This document shows, piece after piece, positions 17,382-26,994 of a DNA stretch of 36,847 nt. Under the pieces are notes generated by a model. The model had not been told where the DNA came from. It saw only the letters and a list, made by a program, of their open reading frames with translations, and ran no database searches. The DNA lies in contig CAIYRQ010000059.1 in NCBI GenBank assembly GCA_903928635.1, positions 1 through 36,847 on the forward strand, given 5' to 3'. Numbering within the stretch: position 1 is the first letter of the stretch; every line of letters begins with the position of its first letter. The position numbers were made by a program, and so were the translations under genes. The stretch comes from an uncultured beta proteobacterium. GTDB lineage: Bacteria; Pseudomonadota; Gammaproteobacteria; Burkholderiales; Burkholderiaceae_C.

Positions 17382-18920
17382 ATGCAACTCAATCCAGCAG
17401 AAATTTCTGAGCTCATCAAGAGCCGTATCGAAGGTCTGGCAGTGTCTGCCGATGTTCGTAACCAAGGCACCGTTATTTCGGTGACAGACGGTATTGTTCG
17501 CGTGCACGGTCTTTCCGACGTGATGCAAGGCGAAATGTTGGAGTTCCCCAACAACACCTTTGGCCTGGCGCTTAATCTGGAGCGTGACTCCGTCGGCGCC
17601 GTGATTTTGGGTGACTACGAGCACATCTCCGAAGGCGATACCGTCAAATGCACGGGCCGTATTTTGGAAGTGCCAGTTGGTCCTGAATTGATTGGTCGTG
17701 TGGTGAACGCATTGGGCCAGCCCATTGATGGCAAAGGCCCGATCAATGCCAAGATGACCGATGTGATCGAAAAAGTCGCGCCAGGCGTGATTGCGCGTGA
17801 ATCCGTCAGCCAGCCCATGCAAACCGGCCTGAAGTCGATTGACTCCATGGTGCCAGTGGGCCGCGGACAGCGCGAATTGATCATCGGTGACCGCCAGACG
17901 GGTAAAACCGCCGTTGCCATCGACGCCATCATCAACCAAAAAGGTCAGAACATGACCTGCGTGTATGTCGCCATTGGCCAAAAGGCCTCGTCGATCAAAA
18001 ACGTGGTGCGTGCCTTGGAGCAAGCCGGTGCGATGGAGTACACCATCGTGGTGGCTGCTTCGGCATCGGAATCTGCAGCCATGCAGTACGTGTCCGCCTA
18101 TTCCGGCTGCACGATGGGCGAATACTTTCGCGACCGTGGTGAAGATGCTTTGATCGTTTATGACGATTTGTCCAAGCAAGCCGTGGCCTATCGCCAAGTG
18201 TCTTTGTTGCTGCGTCGCCCACCAGGCCGCGAAGCTTACCCTGGCGATGTGTTCTACCTCCACAGCCGTTTGCTGGAGCGCGCTGCTCGCGTGAACGCCA
18301 AGTACGTCGAAGACTTCACCAAGGGTGCCGTCAAAGGCAAGACCGGTTCCTTGACCGCGCTGCCTATCATCGAAACCCAAGCGGGTGACGTGTCCGCCTT
18401 CGTACCTACCAACGTGATTTCAATCACCGACGGCCAGATCTTCTTGGAAACGTCCTTGTTCAACGCAGGTATCCGCCCTGCGATCAATGCCGGTATTTCC
18501 GTGTCCCGCGTCGGTGGTGCTGCACAGACCAAGCTGGTGAAAAACCTCTCCGGTGGTATCCGTACCGACTTGGCCCAGTACCGTGAACTGGCAGCATTTG
18601 CCCAGTTTGCATCCGATCTCGACGAAGCAACCCGCAAGCAGTTGGATCGTGGTGCGCGCGTCACGGAATTGCTCAAACAAGCCCAGTACAGCCCCCAATC
18701 GATCAGTTTGATGGGCGCCACCCTGTTTGCCGTGAACAAAGGCTACCTCGACAGCATTGAAGTCAAGCAAGTTTTGCAGTTTGAAGCGGGTATGCACGCC
18801 TACCTCAAAGACAAGCATGCTGCACTGTTGGCCAAGTTGGAAGCTGATAAAGCGATGGACAAGGACGCCGAAGCCGAATTGAACGCCGCTTTGACCGCCT
18901 TCAAGAAAACCTTCGCTTGA
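17382..18920 (+). CDS. atpA: ATP synthase F1 subunit alpha
   Basis: Alpha (512 aa) carries the non-catalytic nucleotide sites. The Walker A motif [13 protein letters not shown] is near residue 169, [16 protein letters not shown] gives Walker B, and the family signature [17 protein letters not shown] follows near residues 366-382. AAGAAAGGAAAGAGTA precedes the ATG. Length and order are standard. Confidence 0.98.
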   Translation: MQLNPAEISELIKSRIEGLAVSADVRNQGTVISVTDGIVRVHGLSDVMQGEMLEFPNNTFGLALNLERDSVGAVILGDYEHISEGDTVKCTGRILEVPVGPELIGRVVNALGQPIDGKGPINAKMTDVIEKVAPGVIARESVSQPMQTGLKSIDSMVPVGRGQRELIIGDRQTGKTAVAIDAIINQKGQNMTCVYVAIGQKASSIKNVVRALEQAGAMEYTIVVAASASESAAMQYVSAYSGCTMGEYFRDRGEDALIVYDDLSKQAVAYRQVSLLLRRPPGREAYPGDVFYLHSRLLERAARVNAKYVEDFTKGAVKGKTGSLTALPIIETQAGDVSAFVPTNVISITDGQIFLETSLFNAGIRPAINAGISVSRVGGAAQTKLVKNLSGGIRTDLAQYRELAAFAQFASDLDEATRKQLDRGARVTELLKQAQYSPQSISLMGATLFAVNKGYLDSIEVKQVLQFEAGMHAYLKDKHAALLAKLEADKAMDKDAEAELNAALTAFKKTFA

Positions 18921-18948
18921 TTCCAGCTGACCAACCAAGGAGCATTTG

Positions 18949-19815
18949 ATGGCAGCAGGTAAGGAAATTCGCGGCAAGATCAAATCGGTGGAAAACACCA
19001 AGAAGATCACCAAAGCCATGGAAATGGTCGCCGCTTCCAAAATGCGCAAGGCGCAGGAACGTATGCGTGCTGCGCGTCCCTACAGCGAAAAGATCCGCCA
19101 GGTTGCCGGCAATCTGGGTAAAGCCAATCCTGAGTACGTTCATCCCTTTATGGAGATCAACCAGTCCAAGGGTGTTGGCTACATCGTTGTCACGACGGAC
19201 AAGGGTTTGTGCGGTGGTCTCAACACCAACGTGCTGCGCATGTTGACCCACAAGTTGCGTGATGCGCAGACCGCAGGGATGACAGCGCAAGCTGTTGCTA
19301 TCGGCAACAAGGGTCTGGGCTTTTTGAACCGCTCTGGTGTCAAGGTGGTGTCGCAGGCAACGCAGCTGGGCGACACGCCTCATGTGGAGGCGCTGATCGG
19401 CCCCGTTAAAGCTTTGCTGGACGCTTACGTCAATGGCGAGATCAACGCGGTGTACCTGTGCTTCACCCGTTTTATCAACACCATGAAACAGGAGCCTGTG
19501 ATTGAGCAGTTGCTGCCTTTGCGGGCCGAAGACCTGCAAAAAGGTGCGACGCACAGCAGCTGGGATTACATCTATGAGCCGGACGCGCATGTCGTGATTG
19601 ACGACTTGCTCGTGCGCTACGTGGAGGCTTTGGTCTACCAAGCGGTGGCTGAAAGCATGGCGTCCGAGCAATCGGCACGCATGGTGGCGATGAAGTCCGC
19701 GACCGACAACGCTGGGAACGTGATCAACGAACTCAAACTGGTTTACAACAAGACGCGTCAAGCAGCGATCACGAAAGAACTTTCGGAAATCGTGGCTGGT
19801 GCGGCTGCTGTCTGA
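18949..19815 (+). CDS. atpG: ATP synthase F1 subunit gamma
   Basis: Gamma (288 aa) is the central rotor shaft. The N-terminal helix [30 protein letters not shown] and the C-terminal helix [28 protein letters not shown] form its coiled coil; [11 protein letters not shown] is the conserved globular motif. An in-frame TTG lies one codon upstream, but ATG 18949 with CCAAGGAGCATTTG before it is the better start. Confidence 0.97.
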   Translation: MAAGKEIRGKIKSVENTKKITKAMEMVAASKMRKAQERMRAARPYSEKIRQVAGNLGKANPEYVHPFMEINQSKGVGYIVVTTDKGLCGGLNTNVLRMLTHKLRDAQTAGMTAQAVAIGNKGLGFLNRSGVKVVSQATQLGDTPHVEALIGPVKALLDAYVNGEINAVYLCFTRFINTMKQEPVIEQLLPLRAEDLQKGATHSSWDYIYEPDAHVVIDDLLVRYVEALVYQAVAESMASEQSARMVAMKSATDNAGNVINELKLVYNKTRQAAITKELSEIVAGAAAV

Positions 19816-19821
19816 TTTTAA

Positions 19822-21240
<1,419 letters not shown>

Positions 21241-21243
21241 GTC

Positions 21244-21660
21244 ATGAACACCATCCACGTTGATGTGGTCAGTGCCGAAGAGTCCATCTTCTCGGGTGAA
21301 GCACGTTTTGTGGCTTTGCCTGGTGAGGCCGGCGAGTTGGGGATTTATCCCCGCCACACTCCGCTGATCACCCGCATCAAGCCCGGTTCGGTGCGCATTG
21401 AGATGGCCGACGGAAGCGAAGAGTTTGTGTTCGTGGCCGGCGGCATCATTGAGGTGCAACCCAACATGGTTACAGTGCTGTCGGATACCGCGATCCGTGG
21501 CAAGGATCTGGACGAGGAAAAGGCCAACGCGGCCAAAGCCTTGGCCCAGGAAGCATTGAAAAACGCCAAGAGTGATATCGACCTTGCGGTTGCTCAATCT
21601 GAGCTGGCCGTGCTGGTGGCACAATTGTCCGCACTGCGCAAGTTTCAGCAGCGGCACTGA
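21244..21660 (+). CDS. atpC: ATP synthase F1 subunit epsilon
   Basis: Epsilon (138 aa) is the rotor foot and an intrinsic inhibitor of ATP hydrolysis. The N-terminal beta sandwich has [30 protein letters not shown] and [18 protein letters not shown]. The C-terminal helix pair is Ala/Lys/Glu-rich. It starts 3 bp after atpD and is the last gene before the terminator. Confidence 0.96.
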   Translation: MNTIHVDVVSAEESIFSGEARFVALPGEAGELGIYPRHTPLITRIKPGSVRIEMADGSEEFVFVAGGIIEVQPNMVTVLSDTAIRGKDLDEEKANAAKALAQEALKNAKSDIDLAVAQSELAVLVAQLSALRKFQQRH

Positions 21661-21678
21661 GCTTTCTTGGCGTCGCGC

Positions 21679-21702
21679 AAAACCGCCTTCGGGCGGTTTT
21701 TT
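21679..21702 (+). terminator. Intrinsic terminator of the atp operon
   Basis: A 9-bp stem AAAACCGCC (21679-21687) / GGCGGTTTT (21692-21700) with the stable TTCG tetraloop is followed by T residues to 21702. It lies 19 bp after the atpC stop. Confidence 0.93.
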
Positions 21703-21746
21703 ATTTGGAGACGGGCAAAGTGCCTCGTGAGGGCAATACACAATTC

Positions 21747-22733
21747 ATGAACTACACCGCACCATGGTGGTTGCCCGGCGGTAACCTGCAAACCATTGTC
21801 GCTGCCAAGCTCAGCAGGCGTTACCCCGACCAGGCGCCTGCCTACGAGCGTGAGCGATGGAGCACGCCGGATCAAGATTTCATCGATCTTGATTGGCAGC
21901 GGGCGGATTCTTCGGGTCGCAAACCCCTGCTGGTACTCTTCCATGGACTGGAGGGAACCTCGCGCAGCCATTACGCAGAGTCGTTTGCCCATTTTGCCAA
22001 GACACAGGACATGGACTACGTCGTCGTGCACTTTCGCGGTTGCAGCGGCGAACTCAATCTGGCGCCGCGTGCCTACCACTCCGGTGATTATGAAGAGATC
22101 GCGTGGGTGTTGCAGCGTCTGCGCGCTGGCCATACCGGTTCCATGGTGGCCGTAGGTATTTCCCTGGGCGGTAACGCCTTGCTACGATGGGCGCAAGAAG
22201 CAGGCACACAGGCCAGCCTGACGGTCAGCGCTGTCGCGTCGGTCTGCTCCCCCATTGACCTAGCTGCCAGTGGCCAGGCCATTGGCAGAGGTTTTAACCG
22301 CCAGGTCTACACCCGGATGTTCTTGCAAACCATGAAACCTAAGGCGCTTCGCAAGCTCGCACAGTTTCCAGGTCTGTTTGATGGTGACGCATTGCGGGCT
22401 GCACGCGACCTCTACGAGTTCGATAATATTTTCACTGCACCCTTACATGGCTTTGGCAGTACGCAACGCTACTGGCGGGAGGCATCGGCCCAACCCCACC
22501 TCCACCGCATTCGTATTCCTGCGCTGGTACTCAACGCCCTTAACGATCCCTTTGTGCCTGCAGCGTCCCTACCTTCCAACAAAGACACGGGAGACTGGGT
22601 CACGCTGTGGCAACCGCGGGGTGGCGGCCATGTGGGTTTCCCTACCGGCGCGCCGCCCGCTGCGGTGTATGCATTGCCACAAGCGGTGGGTGGCTGGTTG
22701 CGGCAACATTGCGCCCCATCCCCCCCTGCCTAG
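21747..22733 (+). CDS. Alpha/beta hydrolase, YheT-like
   Basis: This 328-aa protein matches the YheT/ABHD1-3 group of alpha/beta hydrolases, probable esterases of unknown physiological substrate. The family N-terminus PWWLPGGNLQTI, the oxyanion-region motif FHGLEGTSRSHY, the nucleophile elbow VGISLGGNALLRW (serine), the acid in ALNDPFVP and the histidine in GGGHVGFP form a complete catalytic set. An earlier in-frame TTG at 21705 exists, but ATG 21747 fits the family start. The following gene begins 10 bp downstream and is likely co-transcribed. Confidence 0.92.
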   Translation: MNYTAPWWLPGGNLQTIVAAKLSRRYPDQAPAYERERWSTPDQDFIDLDWQRADSSGRKPLLVLFHGLEGTSRSHYAESFAHFAKTQDMDYVVVHFRGCSGELNLAPRAYHSGDYEEIAWVLQRLRAGHTGSMVAVGISLGGNALLRWAQEAGTQASLTVSAVASVCSPIDLAASGQAIGRGFNRQVYTRMFLQTMKPKALRKLAQFPGLFDGDALRAARDLYEFDNIFTAPLHGFGSTQRYWREASAQPHLHRIRIPALVLNALNDPFVPAASLPSNKDTGDWVTLWQPRGGGHVGFPTGAPPAAVYALPQAVGGWLRQHCAPSPPA

Positions 22734-22743
22734 GAGCCGCGAT

Positions 22744-23295
22744 ATGGACGACATCGTTAAACAAGCCATGGCCAAGTGGCCCAATGTGCCCGATTGTTAT
22801 GGCTGGCTGGGACTGGATGCGCGTGGCAACTGGTACATGCGCGACGACCGCGCCCAGTACTGTGGCGCCTTTGCCAGTGGCCAGCCGGGCGCCAAGGGTT
22901 CCATGCTGCAGCACGTCAAGCTGATTGACTTTATTGAGCGCAATTACGGCAATGACAACACGGGGCGCTGGTTTTTTCAGAACGGACCGCAGCGGGTTTT
23001 CGTAGAACTCGAGGCCACACCCCGCGTCTGGCGCATCAACGCAGAGGGCGCTATCAGCTCCAATGCGGGCCTGACGGCAGAGTTTGAGCGTTGCTTGATG
23101 GACGAACATGGCTGGCCCTATCTGCAAACGTCCATCGGCTTTGGGCTGGTACATACCCAAGATGTCGCTGCACTGTCTGCAGCCATCGATCGAAACGGGT
23201 GGGATGTCGAAGACGTGCTGCGCGCTGAATTGCCAACGCGATTTGGCTACTGCCTTAGCCCCCAGGCGCAACACATCAAAAGCACCACTGAATAA
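22744..23295 (+). CDS. Conserved protein of unknown function
   Basis: This 183-aa soluble protein resembles a family I associate with Burkholderiales genomes, but I cannot name a domain with certainty. It has no signal peptide or membrane segment. Aromatic-rich stretches such as CYGWLGLDARGNWYMRDD and GRWFFQNGPQRVFVELE, with repeated short beta-like segments, suggest a compact beta-rich fold. It follows the YheT-like gene by 10 bp and ends at a strong bidirectional terminator. Confidence 0.75.
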   Translation: MDDIVKQAMAKWPNVPDCYGWLGLDARGNWYMRDDRAQYCGAFASGQPGAKGSMLQHVKLIDFIERNYGNDNTGRWFFQNGPQRVFVELEATPRVWRINAEGAISSNAGLTAEFERCLMDEHGWPYLQTSIGFGLVHTQDVAALSAAIDRNGWDVEDVLRAELPTRFGYCLSPQAQHIKSTTE

Positions 23296-23298
23296 CAA

Positions 23299-23324
23299 AA
23301 AAGCCGACACATGTGTCGGCTTTT
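23299..23324. terminator. Bidirectional intrinsic terminator
   Basis: A perfect 12-bp inverted repeat, AAAAGCCGACAC (23299-23310) and GTGTCGGCTTTT (23313-23324), has A and T tails on both sides. It can serve both the plus-strand unknown gene ending at 23295 and the minus-strand cytochrome gene ending at 23344. Confidence 0.9.
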
Positions 23325-23343
23325 GATGGCGAGAGAAGCAAGC

Positions 23344-23871
23344 TTACTTGGCTGCTTCAGGCGCTGGCTTGGGTGGTTCAGGGAACTTGGCGCCGCCAGC
23401 ATTGGCCATATAGACCACTGCGCGTGCCACTTCGTAGTCGGCGAAGTCGCCGCCACCTTGCGCACCCATGGCGTTTTTGCCCTTGAGTGCCGAATTCCAC
23501 AGTGCATCAAAGCCGGTTTTGATACGTGGGCCCCAGGCCGCTGCATCGCCGAACTTGGGTGCGCCCGCGGCGCCATTGGCGTGGCAGGTGGAGCATTGGG
23601 CTTTAAACACCTCTTCGCCGGTTTTCATTTCGCGGTTGGCATCGCGAATTTCCACCGAGCCCACTTTTTGAATCCGCTCGGACACCGACTTTTCCATGTT
23701 GACCGCGCCTGCGGCAGGCTTGCCTGCGGAATTCACGTAATGCACCAAGCCAATGATCATAAAGATCGGGATCACAAACGAAAAGAAAACCGCAAGCAGC
23801 AGCTGCTTGGGGTTCTTGATCGGGCCAGTGTGTTCCTCTTCGTGCGCTTCGTTGTGGCTGTGGTCGCTCAT
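23344..23871 (-). CDS. Membrane-anchored c5-type cytochrome c
   Basis: This 175-aa protein has a hydrophilic His/Glu-rich N-terminus, one membrane helix (LLLAVFFSFVIPIFMIIGLVHYV, residues 24-46), then a monohaem domain with CSTCH. The C-terminal part YEVARAVVYMANAGGAKFPEP contains the likely distal methionine (YMAN) and is typical of class I c5 cytochromes. It probably carries electrons in the periplasm towards a terminal oxidase or reductase. A TATAAT-like -10 box (complement of 23912-23917) lies about 40 bp upstream of the start. The tail (PKPAPEAAK) is Pro/Ala-rich. Confidence 0.9.
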   Translation of the reverse strand: MSDHSHNEAHEEEHTGPIKNPKQLLLAVFFSFVIPIFMIIGLVHYVNSAGKPAAGAVNMEKSVSERIQKVGSVEIRDANREMKTGEEVFKAQCSTCHANGAAGAPKFGDAAAWGPRIKTGFDALWNSALKGKNAMGAQGGGDFADYEVARAVVYMANAGGAKFPEPPKPAPEAAK

Positions 23872-23962
23872 GGTGTCCTCGGGATAGTCGGGGCTGGTAA
23901 ATCAGCCCACGATTATAACGGGGGCATACAGGGGAAACGCCCTACAATTGAGGGCTTGCTGT

Positions 23963-24038
23963 GCGGCTGTAGCTCAGTGGATAGAGTATTGGCCTCCGAA
24001 GCCAAGGGTCGTGGGTTCGATCCCCGCCAGCCGCACCA
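23963..24038 (+). tRNA. tRNA-Arg (anticodon CCG)
   Basis: The 76-nt gene folds as a standard cloverleaf. The acceptor GCGGCTG pairs with CAGCCGC, the anticodon stem TTGGC/GCCAA encloses CTCCGAA with anticodon CCG, the T-loop is GTTCGATC in context GTGGG..CCCGC, and CCA is encoded (24036-24038). It reads CGG codons. Its 3' end abuts an integrase gene, so it is the probable chromosomal attachment site. Confidence 0.96.
23999..24038 (+). other. Probable attachment site (attL side) at the tRNA-Arg 3' end
   Basis: P4-type tyrosine recombinases usually integrate at the 3' end of tRNA genes, and the integrase starts 175 bp downstream of this tRNA in the expected orientation. The core site would be the anticodon-to-CCA half. 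I found no second copy of the 3' segment in the rest of the window, so the exact core is undefined. Confidence 0.55.
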
Positions 24039-24138
24039 CTTTTTCATGTCAAACCGTCTCAGATGGCTCCAAAAAAGCCAGTTTCTATAGCTACGGCGGT
24101 TTTTGATAGTCTCACCTCACCTCATCTGGTAGCATGAC

Positions 24139-24201
24139 ATACCGCCAGATTGGCGGCATTTTTGGCGGTATCTGCAACTAACGCCAATCCACATACCGCC
24201 A
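24139..24201. repeat. Three ATACCGCCA copies upstream of the integrase gene
   Basis: ATACCGCCA occurs at 24139-24147, inverted at 24163-24171 (TGGCGGTAT), and again directly at 24193-24201, just before the integrase ribosome binding site. An additional internal TGGCGG lies at 24151-24156. They could be integrase arm-type sites, excisionase sites or an autoregulatory operator. Confidence 0.6.
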
Positions 24202-24213
24202 GCAAGGTGAAGC

Positions 24214-25437
24214 ATGGCCCTGAATGACACGTTCATAAAAAACAGCACAAAGCACAGTGGCAAGGCCGCTGGCGACAAGTACACCGATGGTGGCGGCATG
24301 TACTTGCTCGTAACCGCTGCCGGTAAATACTGGCGCATGAACTACAGGTTCAACGAGAAGCGCAAGACGCTGGCTTTGGGTGTCTACCCCACCGTACCCC
24401 TTGCCGAGGCTAGAAAACGCCGTGAAAAGGCGCGTGAGCAGCTTTCTAAGGGCATTGACCCCAACGCTGCCAAGCGTGAAGAAAAGCAGGTCAAGGCCGA
24501 CTTAGCTGCCAACACCTTTGAGCTTGTCGCTCGCGCATGGCTAAAAAAGACAGCAGTAACCCGCAAGGAGATTACTCAGAGCCGTATCACAACCCTGCTC
24601 GAGCATGATGTATTCCCGTTCATCGGGGGGCTGCCAATCAACACGCTGGGCCCAAGAGATGTGCTCAACAAGGCGCTGCGCAAGATTGAGGCACGCGGGT
24701 CAATAGACACAGCCCATCGTGCAAAGCAAATTTGCGGGCGCATCTTCCGCTACGGTGTCGCTGTGGGACTCGCTGAGCGCGACGTCACGTCAGACCTTCG
24801 TGGGGCGTTGGAAGAAATTCCCAAGTCCCACTTTGCCGCCATCACCGAACCCAAGCAAGCTGGCGAATTGATGCGATCCATCTACGGATACACCGGGCAC
24901 CCCAGCACTGTGGGAGCGTTGAAACTGGCACCGTTGGTCTTTGTCAGGCCGGGAGAGCTCCGTCAAGCGGAGTGGACGGAGTTCGACCTCGATGGCGCGG
25001 AGTGGCGCATACCCGGCTCCAAGATGAAAATGAAATTGGATCACATCGTGCCTCTTTCCACGCAAGCACTGGCCATCTTGAGAGGCGTGCACCCTATCAC
25101 AGGGCACGGTCGATACGTCTTTCCAAGTTTGCGGTCTGATGAGCGCCCCATGAGCGAAAACACACTCAATGCAGCATTGCGTGGCATGGGGTACAGCAAA
25201 GACGTTCACACCGCGCACGGCTTTCGTGCCATGGCTCGAACCATCCTCGATGAGGTGCTTGGCGAGCGGGTTGATCACATTGAGCACCAACTGGCGCACA
25301 CCGTCAAAGACCCCAACGGCCGGGCATACAACCGAACCGCGCACCTTCCCGCCCGTCGAAAGATGATGCAACGCTGGGCCGACTATTTGGACAAGCTGCG
25401 CACGGGGGCAGAAATCATCGAGTTCAAGGTTGCATAG
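24214..25437 (+). CDS. Site-specific tyrosine recombinase (P4-type integrase)
   Basis: This 407-aa integrase catalyses insertion and excision of the element at the tRNA-Arg gene. The N-terminal DUF4102-like arm-binding domain has GGGMYLLVTAAGKYWRMNYR and ALGVYPTVPLAEARKRR. The catalytic residues read Arg245 (FVRPGELRQAEW), His335/Arg338 (HGFR), a second histidine in HIEHQLAH and Tyr372 (GRAYNRT). All are present, so the enzyme looks intact. AAGGTGA precedes the ATG. It is oriented away from the tRNA, the usual layout for tRNA-targeting islands. Confidence 0.95.
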   Translation: MALNDTFIKNSTKHSGKAAGDKYTDGGGMYLLVTAAGKYWRMNYRFNEKRKTLALGVYPTVPLAEARKRREKAREQLSKGIDPNAAKREEKQVKADLAANTFELVARAWLKKTAVTRKEITQSRITTLLEHDVFPFIGGLPINTLGPRDVLNKALRKIEARGSIDTAHRAKQICGRIFRYGVAVGLAERDVTSDLRGALEEIPKSHFAAITEPKQAGELMRSIYGYTGHPSTVGALKLAPLVFVRPGELRQAEWTEFDLDGAEWRIPGSKMKMKLDHIVPLSTQALAILRGVHPITGHGRYVFPSLRSDERPMSENTLNAALRGMGYSKDVHTAHGFRAMARTILDEVLGERVDHIEHQLAHTVKDPNGRAYNRTAHLPARRKMMQRWADYLDKLRTGAEIIEFKVA

Positions 25438-25494
25438 CTGCGTAACGGGTGTTGTCAAGATTGAAAATTTAATTGCATATTTGAGGACCAATTT

Positions 25495-26256
25495 GTGACA
25501 ACGCACATCTATGACCTTCAGGAAGAGTTCCTCGGGACTGAAGCCGCCAAATTGATCGCTGGAGCGTACGATAGTCCCCGGGAGCATGCTAGTTATAGAG
25601 TTACTTTGGAGCTTATGAGAAGTTCGTATGAGGTCGCGCTTGGGCACTTCCGAAAAATTTCTCAACTGGATGAATCGCACAATTGGCGTGACTCGCCGCC
25701 TGATACATCACTGCAAAGTGTGGCACTGCAGCAATGCATACGGCTACTTGACGTCGATCCAAAGGGCGCAACAATTGAGGTGTGGTTATCGAGATCCAAG
25801 ACTGTGTTTGAGGCGCAAAAATTCGCCCGTGAAGAGCTACAGAGATGGATCAAGGTCAATGATCTAGAAAGTGCCTATACGTTTATCTTGGTTGGACAAC
25901 TTCATGAAACACCAGCAAATGCGGGTCCGATCCCAACGGCCAACGTTGACCATTCGATGATTTTCCCCCCAGACGATCTGATTGCCGCATTTGGCCCAGC
26001 GACTGGCATGAACTTTAAATGGTTCAAAAATCTCGCGGATCGAGCCGATTTACAAAAGGCAAGGAAGGAAAAAGGACGACCTCAAAGAGGGCACACTCGC
26101 CCCCCGCTTTTTTGCCCGTATTTGGTCATGAAGTTTCTCAATAAGCCAAATCATCGGGTCGGCAGAACTCTGTCCGTACAACATGGATGGCGGCTCCTTG
26201 AGCAACACTTCCCTGCCGTTTATCGAGCTCATTCACGCGAAAATCCGAGCGAATAG
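25495..26256 (+). CDS. Unknown protein encoded next to the integrase
   Basis: I do not recognise this 253-aa protein. It is soluble, without signal peptide or membrane segments, and mixes helical charged stretches (AREELQRWIKVNDLESAY) with a basic linker (KARKEKGRPQRG) near residues 185-200. The start is GTG at 25495 with GAGGACC upstream. By eye the DNA is richer in A/T than the backbone genes, consistent with acquired DNA. Being directly behind the integrase, it could be accessory cargo or an element maintenance gene. No functional claim is supported. Confidence 0.7.
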   Translation: MTTHIYDLQEEFLGTEAAKLIAGAYDSPREHASYRVTLELMRSSYEVALGHFRKISQLDESHNWRDSPPDTSLQSVALQQCIRLLDVDPKGATIEVWLSRSKTVFEAQKFAREELQRWIKVNDLESAYTFILVGQLHETPANAGPIPTANVDHSMIFPPDDLIAAFGPATGMNFKWFKNLADRADLQKARKEKGRPQRGHTRPPLFCPYLVMKFLNKPNHRVGRTLSVQHGWRLLEQHFPAVYRAHSRENPSE

Positions 26257-26414
26257 TCAAATCAGTATTGCTGTACCAAACAGGGTAAATCCTTCATTCC
26301 AGCAAGGTAACGCAACTCTTCCAGCAGGGTTTGCCCTCTGAGACCCGGCTGGGCAATTCCGGAATTTTTTGCCCTGCCATCGTAATTCCCCTGCCAATTA
26401 CAGGAGGAAACACT

Positions 26415-26642
26415 ATGGCAACGCAATCACTCTCATCATTTGACAGACTACCCGAATCAGGGTACGTCAGACAGGCGCAACTCACACCGGACGTAATTCC
26501 ATTCAGCCCGGCGACGCTGTGGCGGAAGTGCAAGACCGGATCATTCCCAAAACCCGTCAAGCTGTCGCAGCGCGTAACAGCTTGGCGCGTGGGTGAGGTT
26601 CGCGATTGGCTTAATACGCAATCGAAAGTAGACCAAGCATGA
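26415..26642 (+). CDS. AlpA-family helix-turn-helix regulator
   Basis: A 75-aa protein with the MerR/AlpA-like winged helix pattern: LPESGYVRQAQL, then FSPATLWRKCKTGSFPKPVKLSQRVTAWRVGEVRDWL. In AlpA proteins this segment binds DNA. They act as excisionases or activators of integrase in cryptic prophages and islands. AGGAGG at 26402-26407 gives an excellent ribosome binding site for ATG 26415. Its place between integrase and primase is typical of P4-like satellites. Confidence 0.9.
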   Translation: MATQSLSSFDRLPESGYVRQAQLTPDVIPFSPATLWRKCKTGSFPKPVKLSQRVTAWRVGEVRDWLNTQSKVDQA

Positions 26643-26685
26643 ACGCCGCGCCTTACTTTCATGCGTCGGCTAGCTGCCGCCCTTC

Positions 26686-26715
26686 GCCCTTCCACTGGCT
26701 CAAGAAGTGGAGGGC
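26686..26715 (+). promoter_or_regulatory. Hairpin covering the ribosome binding site of the next ORF
   Basis: Positions 26686-26690 plus 26692-26696 (GCCCT, CCACT) pair with 26706-26715 (AGTGGAGGGC), leaving one bulged T and a 9-nt loop. The right arm contains GGAGG (26709-26713), the likely Shine-Dalgarno of the GTG start at 26722. It could limit translation until opened. Confidence 0.45.
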
Positions 26716-26721
26716 TGAAAA

Positions 26722-26994
26722 GTGATTAACCCAAAAAGCAACGGGCTGACCACACCACATAGTCAACCCGCCAAGACTTACACGCCTAATGTTATCAATT
26801 TGGATTATCCGACAGGCAGCCGCCCGTGTAAACAGAAAGCGACTACGACTGCGCTGTTTGCACCTGCTGGACATGTTGCGCGCCGTGGCCCTTGTAACGA
26901 TTACACCGACTGCAAATTCGGTCAGTCCCGCTACCGCCAAGACCTAGTCGAATTGAATGCATTTGCGGTGCGTCTGGGGGTGTGCCATGTTTAA
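26722..26994 (+). CDS. Small hypothetical protein upstream of the primase gene
   Basis: A 90-aa open frame begins with GTG 8 bases after GGAGG. It contains four cysteines (RPCKQK, GPCNDYTDCKF, LGVCHV) and no membrane segment. The stop overlaps the primase start by 8 bases, suggesting translational coupling. I recognise no family. It may be a small zinc-binding regulator or a non-coding stretch that happens to be open. Confidence 0.45.
   Translation: MINPKSNGLTTPHSQPAKTYTPNVINLDYPTGSRPCKQKATTTALFAPAGHVARRGPCNDYTDCKFGQSRYRQDLVELNAFAVRLGVCHV

Noticed and set aside
17358-18380. 340-aa minus-strand open frame antisense to atpA
   Set aside because: The + strand encodes an intact, canonical ATP synthase alpha subunit; the reverse frame is His/Gly-rich filler typical of shadow frames.
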